Below, piece after piece: positions 56,225-64,000 of a DNA stretch of 64,000 nucleotides. Both the position numbers and the translations under genes were made by a program. The stretch's first letter is position 1; the number at the start of each line of letters is the position of its first letter. The stretch spans positions 2,297,935-2,361,934 of the forward strand of contig NC_033631.1 of the NCBI RefSeq assembly GCF_001540865.1, read 5' to 3'. Below the pieces are notes generated by a model, which was not told where the DNA came from, did not search any database, and saw only the letters and a list, made by a program, of their open reading frames with translations. Source of the stretch: Ananas comosus (taxonomy: Eukaryota; Streptophyta; Magnoliopsida; Poales; Bromeliaceae).

Positions 56225-59200
56225 CGTAGTTATTGCGGTAGGGTCGGTTGGCTATTTTATCAAAACGGCCGATTTGGCCGATAAAATATCATGCATCCAA
56301 TCGGCCAAGCTGGCCGAGGAAAGATCACCCAGTAAATCGCATGCATTGGCCAATGAAAAGATGTTTTATGAAATCTCAAATACTACAGCCGGGTCAAATA
56401 AGAATGGTATGGCTCAGAAAACAAAAATTACAACCGAGCCCGATAAAAATGGTGCTAAAATCCATAAAATCAAGGGAGAATCCAGGGAAGAATAGTCGAT
56501 CAAAACCAGTAAGAAAAGGATAGAGACTCAAGATCCATTAACACAAGAAAATTTAGAGTCAGATGAAGACAAATGGCCAACGTATATTAGCTCAAGGCTT
56601 TCGGCTCAACAACAGGAGAAGCTAATGAAGTTGTTGATGAAATATAAAGATTGCTTTGCTTGGAAATATGAGAAAATGTCAGGAGTGAGTCGAGAAATTA
56701 TAGAACATAGGATTCCTATTAAAAAGGGGTATAGGCCTTATAAACAGCCGGCTCGTAAATTTGAGCCGAGTATTGTACTTCAAATTAAAAATAAAATAGA
56801 AAATCTTTTGAAGGCTGCTTTTATTAGAGCGGCCCGTTATATTGATTGGATCTCTAATGTAGTTTCAGTGTGAAAAAAATGGCAAACTTAGAATTTGCAT
56901 TGACTTTAGAAATTTAAATTTAGCTACGTCTAAAGATGAATATCTGATGCCCATAGTTGACATGCTAGTAGACTTGGCAGCCGAAAATGAAATCTTGTTC
57001 TTTATGGATGGTTATGCAGGTTATAATCAAATTTTCATTGCCGAGGAGGATATAGCTAAAACAACTTTTAGATGCCCAGGGTCTATTGGAACCTTCGAAT
57101 GGGTAGTAATGCCGTTTGGTTTAAAGAATGCTAGAGGTACTTATCAAAGGGTGATGAATTTTATTTTTCATAATTTGATCGGAAAAATGTTGGAAGTTTA
57201 CATCGATGATATCATTGTAAAATCCAAATTGCAAGTTGATCATTAGACGGATTTAGAACTTACTTTTGAATGAATGAAGAAATATAATCTAAAAATTAAT
57301 CCCTTGAAGTGTGCTTTCAGAGTATCAGCAGAAAATTTCCTCGGATTTCTAATACATAAAAAAGGAATTGAGATAGATAAACACAAGGTAAAAGCTCTTA
57401 TGGAGTTATTGCCGTCAAAAAATAAAAAATAGCTACAAAGTCTACTAGGAAAAATTAATTATTTGTGGCGTTTTATATCAAACCTAGCCAGTAGAATAGG
57501 AGTATTCACTCTATTGCTTTGGCTGAAGAATCAGAATGGGTTCGTTTGGACAGAGTAACAATAAGAAGCATTAGAAAATATAAAAAAATATTTAGCAAAT
57601 CCTTCGGTCCTTATGCCTCCTCGGCAAGGTCAGCCAATGAAGTTATATATATATCGGCTGCAGAAGAGAATTTAGGATGTCTATTAGCTCAGAAAAATAA
57701 TGAAAGAGAAAAACAAGCTATTTATTATCTTAGCTGGGACTTGCTTGATGCTGAAAAACATTATTCGACAATAGAAAAGATATGCCTAGCATTATATTAT
57801 GCATACACTAAGCTGAGATATTATATTCTACCAGTAGAAGTATTATTTATCTGCAAGACTGATCAGGTGAAGTATATGTTATCCAAACCTATATTAAAAG
57901 GATGGATCGGACGATAGATGATAGCGTTGTCTGAATTTTTCTTAATTATGTCCCGGCAAAAGCAGTCAAAGGACAAGCAATAGTTGATTTCTTGGTTGAT
58001 TATCCATGTGTCGAGGTTGAAGAAATAATACAAAGCTTGGTCGGTTGTCAACCTTGGATACTTTATTTGATGGATCAAAAACAGCCGAATTAGTAGAGGC
58101 TGGAATAGTTATACAGTCTCCTGAAGGCTACACTTACTAGTTTGCTTTCGAATTGGATTTCAATTGTTCTAACAATCAAGCCGAATATGAGGACTTAATA
58201 ATCGGCCTTAAAATTTTATAGGAATTAGAAGCACGTTCACTCAAAGCCATTAGTGATTCACAATTAGTGATCAAATAGGAAAATAGGAATACCGATATGA
58301 AAATTGAAATCTATAGAATTATTTGAAGAAAATAATAGAGTTACTTTGTAGTTTCGGTGAAGTAAAGTTCGTGCAACTATCAAGGGAAGAAAATAAGCAA
58401 GCTAATGATTTAGCTCAGCCGGCTTCAGAATACAGAGAGTCAAAAGAAAATCAAGTAGAAATAGAAAGGAGGTTGCTACCATCGATTCATATATGTGAGC
58501 CGATGATTGCTCCGATCGAAACACAGGAAGATTGGAGAAAGTCTTTAATTGAGTTTCTAAATGACCCTAATAAACGAGTCGAAAATTATATTCAGAAGAG
58601 AGCACTCGGCTATTGCTTGTTAAATGCGCAACTCTATAAGAGGACAACCGAGGAAGTACTATTGAAATGTTTAGGGCCTGAGGAAGCCTTGCTAGTTATG
58701 GGTGAAGCCCACGAAGGCTTGTGCGGAGCACACTTAGCCAGAAAAAGATTAAGACGAACGGTTTGGCACTTAGGGTGCTACTGGCCAACTATATATACAT
58801 GAAGATTGCGTAAAGTATACCAGAGGATGTCGAGAGTGTCAATTTCATAGCGCTCAGTGCAAAGGGTCCCTTCTTTTGAAATGCATGCGATTATTAAACC
58901 TTGGCCTTTTCGAGGATGGGCCATGGATTTAATTGGAAAAATTCAGTCGAACTCCTTGGCTAGGCATAAGTTTTTAATAATGGCCGTAGACTATTTTACC
59001 AAGTAGGTAGAGGCAAAACCTCCTAGATTGGTCACTTAAAAGGATATCATACATTTTGTAGAGGACACTATAATTCATCATTTTGGGATTACCGAGACGA
59101 TTACAATCGATTAAGGGACAATGTTCACGGGGGAACAGTTCTTTCGGTTCATAGAGTCAAGAAAAATCAAGTTGCTTCATTCATCACCCTATTACGATCA

Positions 59201-59850
59201 AGCCAATGGACAAGTCGAAGCGGTGAATAAGATTATTATAAATCTCATGAAACGACATATTGAAAAACACCCGAGAAATTGGAATGGAAAACTTTCTGAA
59301 GTGTTATGGGCAATGCTGGAGGACAGTAAAAACAGCAACAAGAGTGACACCATTTCAATTAGTATATGGCTGTGAGGTTGTAGTTCCTACCGAGATAATG
59401 ATTCCTTCTTTGCAAGTCGAAAAATAGAAGGAACTAACGGCAAACGAATGCAAAACTTTAATGAATGAGAGATTAGAAGAAATAGATGAAACTCGATTGG
59501 TAGCACTTGACGATCTATGAGCCTATCAGAACCGAATGAGCAATGCATACAATAAAAGAGTCAAGGCCAAATCTTTCTCTGTTGGAGATTTGATTTTAAG
59601 GTTAATACTTCCAATCGGTCGAAAAGACCGAGTGTATGGGAAATGGTCCCCAAATTGGAAGGATCATTTCAAATTTATAGAGTTGCAAGAGGTAATACAT
59701 ACTTCTTAAAAACTTTAGGTAGGTGAGAAAACGACTAACCAATCAATGGAAAGTATTTAAGGAAATACTACCCATCCATATGGGAAAAGGAATGAAGAGT
59801 TAGAGTCAAATACAAACAAAAACTTGATATATATATTACAGTCGAGTTAA
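56225..59850 (+). pseudogene. Decayed Tat-lineage Ty3/gypsy pol
   Basis: Ordered fragments. Upstream GGCCGA/TCGGCC-rich linker sequence is at 56255-56340. RT starts at 56625-56873 (HRIPIKKGYRPYKQPARKF), with a stop before KNGKLRICIDFRN. 56947-57246 has DGYAGYNQIFIAEED, WVVMPFGLKNA and the YIDD active site (57196-57210). RNase H follows at 57519-57917. A second, plant-type RNase H is at about 58060-58275 (LFDGSKT, NNQAEYEDLIIGL), a hallmark of the Tat group. The integrase finger and core run 58560-59375 (HSSPYYDQANGQVE). Many stops and frameshifts occur throughout. No gag or 5' LTR is recognisable to the left. Confidence 0.85.
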
Positions 59851-59999
59851 GAAATAGGAAACAGAGAGGAGATCAAGATAATAAGTCTTAAGTTGATTCC
59901 ACTCGGCTTCCAAAGTAGATTGGGGCAGGTCGGCTGCTCACTTTCTTCGCTTCATTATAGGGTGAATTTTGTAAAGCTGAGATAGTTGGTCGTGTAGCA
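59851..59999. other. Spacer between Tat pol and antisense frame
   Basis: No motif recognised. Confidence 0.4.
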
Positions 60000-62900
60000 T
60001 TGCCCCTTTATCTTTCTTGGCCTTTAGTTGAGTTTGTACAAGGACACGCCGCTCTGATTTCTGGGCCTAAGTTGATTCGACTGCAGCAAGTTCTTCTTTT
60101 AGCTTGATGATACGCTGCCGAAGAGCCGATTCTTGGTTCTCCATGGAGGTGTCTTGCTGGTTCAGGTCGGTAATGAGAGTTGTCACTTCTGGGATTTTCA
60201 TTTTGAAATGACTGACCCGGATGAAATAATGATCCAAAGCCAAGCACTCGACAGAAATAGTTTGTTGCTGAGTCAAGAAAGAAGAAAAATGAGAAGATAA
60301 AGTCTCGGCGAAACATTTACTTGTGGGAGAAAGATCCGGGTGGTCTATGAGATCAAGAAGGAGTGCCCCAAGCTGATCAAATTATTTTATATTTCGAGCC
60401 AAACTAGAAAGACCACTGATATACAGTCTTAAATATTCATCCAATTTCTGCTGAGTTTCAGCCGAAGTGGTGGTAAAGAGATCTTCTTGTTCATTTGATT
60501 TCGAGCTTGAAGTGGCCAAATCTTGAAGAGAAATGGCCAATGGATCTGCCGGTTCAGATATCGGCAAAGAAGCTGATGCAAAAACTTCGGTTGGAATATC
60601 AGCAGGAAAGTCTATGTTCACCTCTCCTATTGCTCTAGTATTCTCCCTTCCTTGCTCTTTTTTTTCCTTTTCTCTTTCTGCTTCAACCCTTTATTTTTCT
60701 TTCTTGTTTCATTCCTTCTTTTTTTTCCTCTCTTTTTCTTCCTCCTTTTTCTTCCTAAGATCTTTTTCCTCTTCCCTCTGCTTGGCTACTCTTCTTTTTC
60801 TTCTCTTTGACTTTTTTTTTCCGTTCCCCTTTGACTCTTTTCTCTACCTCTACCCACTTTCTCTCTGCTTCTTGCTTTTTATTGAAGCGAACTTCTTGGC
60901 GAGCTTGCCGCCCTATATTAGACATTACTCGCTCTAAGGTGAAGTGAAGCGAGTACGAGAAGTTTTTCTTGACGAGAGCTGTTTGATTGAAGAGGACAAC
61001 GGGGGTGATCCGGCTGAAGAGTGAGAAGAAGAAGATTCAATCAGAATAGGCTGAGCGGTTACCTCGGCACAGATTGAGTCCACAGGGGTCGATTGAACAG
61101 GGTTCAACCCCTCAGCTGGAGTATCGGTCGGTGGAATTTTCGCCGGAGACTTTTCTGTTGGCATAGGAGGAGGAATAAGACGGATCTTGATGGCAATGGT
61201 TTACGCCTCGTCTATTGCGGCGGTTGAGGTGACTGATCGGACTCTATCGGCCGCTTGTTGGGACGTAGGGCCGATGAGACAGGAGTAGGGGTCTGCTGAA
61301 AAAGACATATTAGCCGAAAAAATCTCTCCAAAAAAGAAAATACACCAAGAGATGAGATTTACCGTTGGCTGATGAGACGAATCCTCAGGGTCTTTATCTG
61401 AATTTTCTCCTGACACATCTTTTGAGGGAATGGGTAAAGGATCCTTACCTGAATAACAAAATCAAGGTAAAATGAATTAAGGAAAGAAGGAGATGAGAAA
61501 AAAATCGTATCATTTGAAAGACAACATGCCCTCTGTATGAAGGATTTTGCTTAAAGACATGGATAATAAGGGCAAGAAAATGTTGTTGACAAAAGGCTTC
61601 CCAGGCTTTGGTGAAGCCAAAGTCCAACACCCCTGCGTGGTTTGGCCGGAAGCCCACAAGTTTGAAAAACTATCGAAGACGATTTCTCATAGTTGAAATA
61701 TGATCGACCTCGGATGCACTTTTAGAAGGACGGCCATAGGCAGTATTAGCTGTAAAAAATTTGGCTGGGGCTAGATAGGTCTAGAAGAATCCAAACTGAC
61801 GCGCTACATAGTGAGGGGAATACACCTCTGTACTTGGCATCAATTTGGAACGATTCTTCAAGCCGACATGCAAATCTCTAGCAGCAAAAATAGAGAACCA
61901 CAAGTCGGCATACTCAGTAGCGCGAGAGGAGGCTAGCTGATCTTGAATGGCTTCGAATCGAGTGAGAAGCTAGGATGGACCAGTGATGCGTTCCCCAAAT
62001 AGAGACAAGTTAATGTGGAGATGATGGCTTCTTTAATAAAACACTCTAAAATAGTGGGAAAAATTAAGTGGTTGACCTGGGGTCAAAGGCTCGGGACAGC
62101 CGAGAGCCAGGCCATAAGAATCAAAATTGGGAGCCGAATCCAAATCCTAAAGAGTTCGGCACAAATAAGAAAAACAGATCTGCAAACACATTTGCGAAAC
62201 CACAAGACACCGCACCCAGAGCTAATAACCACACCACCCGATGGTAATGGTTTGATGGATTCAAAAATCTCTCTATAAACAAATGAAATGCCAATTTCTC
62301 GCCGTTGGCCAAGGCAACGGCGATCGGAACGAAATCTTGATTGATCTTCTATGAGCGAGTATAAAAGAGATTGTGACTAACCAGTAAAGAATGAAGGCTG
62401 TATGTTCTTTCCTTGTAATCGGAGCAGGAAACTGGCCTGTAAACCTTGGTATAAGCCAGATCGGCTTTCAGATCAGATAGGCCTCAAAATCACTTACGCC
62501 ATCAAGGTTATAGGCCATCGAAAGAGTAATATCGTGAGGGCATAGACCAACGATCGCCGCCACATCAAGGAGAGTAGGAGTAAAAGGTTCCTCTATGAAA
62601 AAAAAGGTGTTAGAAACAGAAAGCCGCATCCAAAAGAAGGTTGTCGGCTATAGCAGGTGTTCTGGATAGTTGAATGGCTTTATAAATCCCGACCTAGCGC
62701 CAGAAATCGGCATAGGATGCCTCGACACGATCTAACCAGGCGAGATAGGCGTTCGAAGCACTCGGCCAAGTTTGAAGGCTCTTCCCAGACGATTTTGAAG
62801 TCGTCAAAACATATCAAGAAGACAAATGGATGGTATCAGCCATCAGGGGAAGCCCTCAGTCGAAAAAAGGAAAATCTTCGAGAATAGGATCATCTACGAA

Positions 62901-63002
62901 TGATGGTCCTAGTACAAATCGAGAAGGGTCTATTTCGACGAATTGGCGAAGGAGAGTATAATCAAGGGAAGGAGATGAAGGAAGCGGAGGAAGCGGAGCC
63001 AT
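60000..63002 (-). pseudogene. Antisense additional ORF of the Tat element, plant-mobile-domain-like
   Basis: Read from 63002 leftwards the minus strand opens MAPLPPLPSSPSLDYTLLRQ and, through several frameshifts and stops, shows motifs of the plant mobile domain (PMD/transposase-28-like) class. These include PFTPTLLDVAAIVGLCPHD (about 62600-62540), then FLNPSNHYHRVVWLLALGAV near 62270 and TEVYSPHYVARQFGF near 61830. Low-complexity Ser/Pro/Thr linkers follow (60934-61416). The end is charged and coiled-coil-like (IIKLKEELAAVEST, about 60070-60110). Antisense extra ORFs between pol and the 3' LTR are known in Tat elements such as Grande and Retand. Their role is unknown. This copy is dead. The PMD call is from pattern memory. 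Confidence 0.65.
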
Positions 63003-64000
63003 TGGCTAAATTGGAGAAAAGAAAGAGAAGAAGATGGAAAGAAGAAGAAATAGTGAAAGAAAAATTCCAGCGAGGATGAAAAAGAAAGGGTAAGGAAGAA
63101 GAAAACAATGAAACACGAAAGACAAGAAAGAGGGAAGAGGAGTGTTATTGGATAGAATTCTGAAAAAATAGCTTTAATGGTCAAAAGTCGGCGGCAATAA
63201 ATTACCTAATTAATGACTTAGAATAGATAAAAAGAACGTGGGAGATCGTGGCCGTCAAAAGTGAAAGGACAGCTAAGAAAAGAGACAGTACAAGGCAATT
63301 CGAAATGACGATTTCAAAATTCATGCCTTTAGAGGGAATTATGCCAGCTACTGAACCACCTGTTCGAGAGCTGCCGAGGGGGAAATTTCCAAGAAAATCA
63401 TGCCATGTGGTGAACCGGTGCACAACATAGCCAGGAGCTTCAAAGACAAGGAAAAATGACATATGGTGTACCGAGAACAAAGGACGAATCAAAGCAAACC
63501 GCAAATGGTTTCATGCGGTTAGGATCGGCCTGTAGTGGCCCACAAAATTAGAAAAGTGGCCGATCATGTAGATAACTGAATAACAACAGACGAAGTATAA
63601 ATAAACAAATAATGCTTGAAAGAGGGGTCTTTTTCTCCTGCGAACAAGAAGACCAATTTCATTTCCATGCATTTTCTCTTGCTTTTTAGTAGTTTACTTG
63701 CCCGCATCTATTGTCTTTTATAGGAGTAGTTGGTAGAGTAGATTTTCTTGTGTTCTATCTTGTAAATATTTTTTCGAATTTTAGCAATATAAGTCTCATT
63801 TCGGCTCTTCAGCCAAACCAGAAATCTCTGTACAGTCCGTACACTCGGCTAATCCAGCCGAACCATATTGTTTGTGTTGAACCGATCCCGGTTGATCCGA
63901 TTCCTCATCAACCGAATCACTTGATCCATGGTGGGGCGCAAACTTCGAGGGTCATCATTCGCATCGTTTCATCTCCTCGCATGTTTCTTAAAGGAGGATC
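63003..64000 (+). mobile_element. Probable 3' LTR region of the Tat element (runs off the window)
   Basis: Non-coding. tataaataaaca (63596-63607) is a TATA-like box, and the sequence from about 63530 (TGTAGTGGCCCAC) has repeated ggctaatccagccgaa / cggttgatccgattcc words. Purine-rich gccgagggggaaa (about 63373-63385) could be the polypurine tract. No second LTR is available for confirmation. Confidence 0.4.

Noticed and set aside
60533..60937. Plus-strand Ser/Phe-rich frame of 134 codons resembling a membrane protein
   Set aside because: It is the antisense shadow of a Lys/Glu-rich low-complexity part of the Tat antisense frame.

Overview
This is a TE-dense stretch of a flowering-plant nuclear genome. 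It contains plant-only DUF247 (UPF0481) genes, several plant LTR-retrotransposon lineages, TRIMs, MITEs, tRNA-derived SINEs and a nuclear copy of plastid ycf2. The repeat mix makes me think of a non-grass commelinid monocot such as pineapple, but the sequence alone does not prove that. Assembly gaps (N) lie at 10818, 45528-45544 and 54846.

Host genes are few. Two intact single-exon DUF247 genes (6002-7591 minus, 49151-50836 plus) face away from each other with about 41.5 kb of nested transposons between them. A small gene with a dsRNA-binding-like fold and a coiled coil (52797-53375 plus) follows the second one, and a decayed copy of its 3' part lies 1.1 kb further on (54285-54510).

Region by region: 1-1155 is an old Del/Tekay-type LTR; 2206-5700 holds a Tourist-like MITE and a truncated LTR with a tRNA-Met primer site. 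After DUF247-1 come an LTR scrap, a ycf2 plastid insertion (8930-9270), and a TRIM nested inside a hAT-type MITE (9424-10279). 10.5-13.1 kb is a MITE cluster. 13798-20166 stacks a Del-type LTR, a broken gypsy pol without integrase and a copia 3' end. 20580-30275 is a complete, recently inserted Del/Tekay chromovirus with one 1616-codon polyprotein, inserted inside a SINE. 30632-36821 is a complete but mutated copia element with unequal LTRs. 37-47 kb is MITEs and diverged repeats, with a second, intact SINE at 47711-47878. 54568-55588 is an internally deleted copia element, and 56225-64000 is a decayed Tat-lineage gypsy with an antisense plant-mobile-domain-like reading frame.

The strongest points for follow-up are: the copia element at 30632, whose primer-binding position is the exact reverse complement of a piece of its own LTR, suggesting self-priming; the dense array of perfect GTACCGGTAC palindromes in the U3 of the Del-type LTRs; the exact gypsy-in-SINE nesting; and the paired DUF247 genes around a TE block, which resemble in outline the grass self-incompatibility loci.
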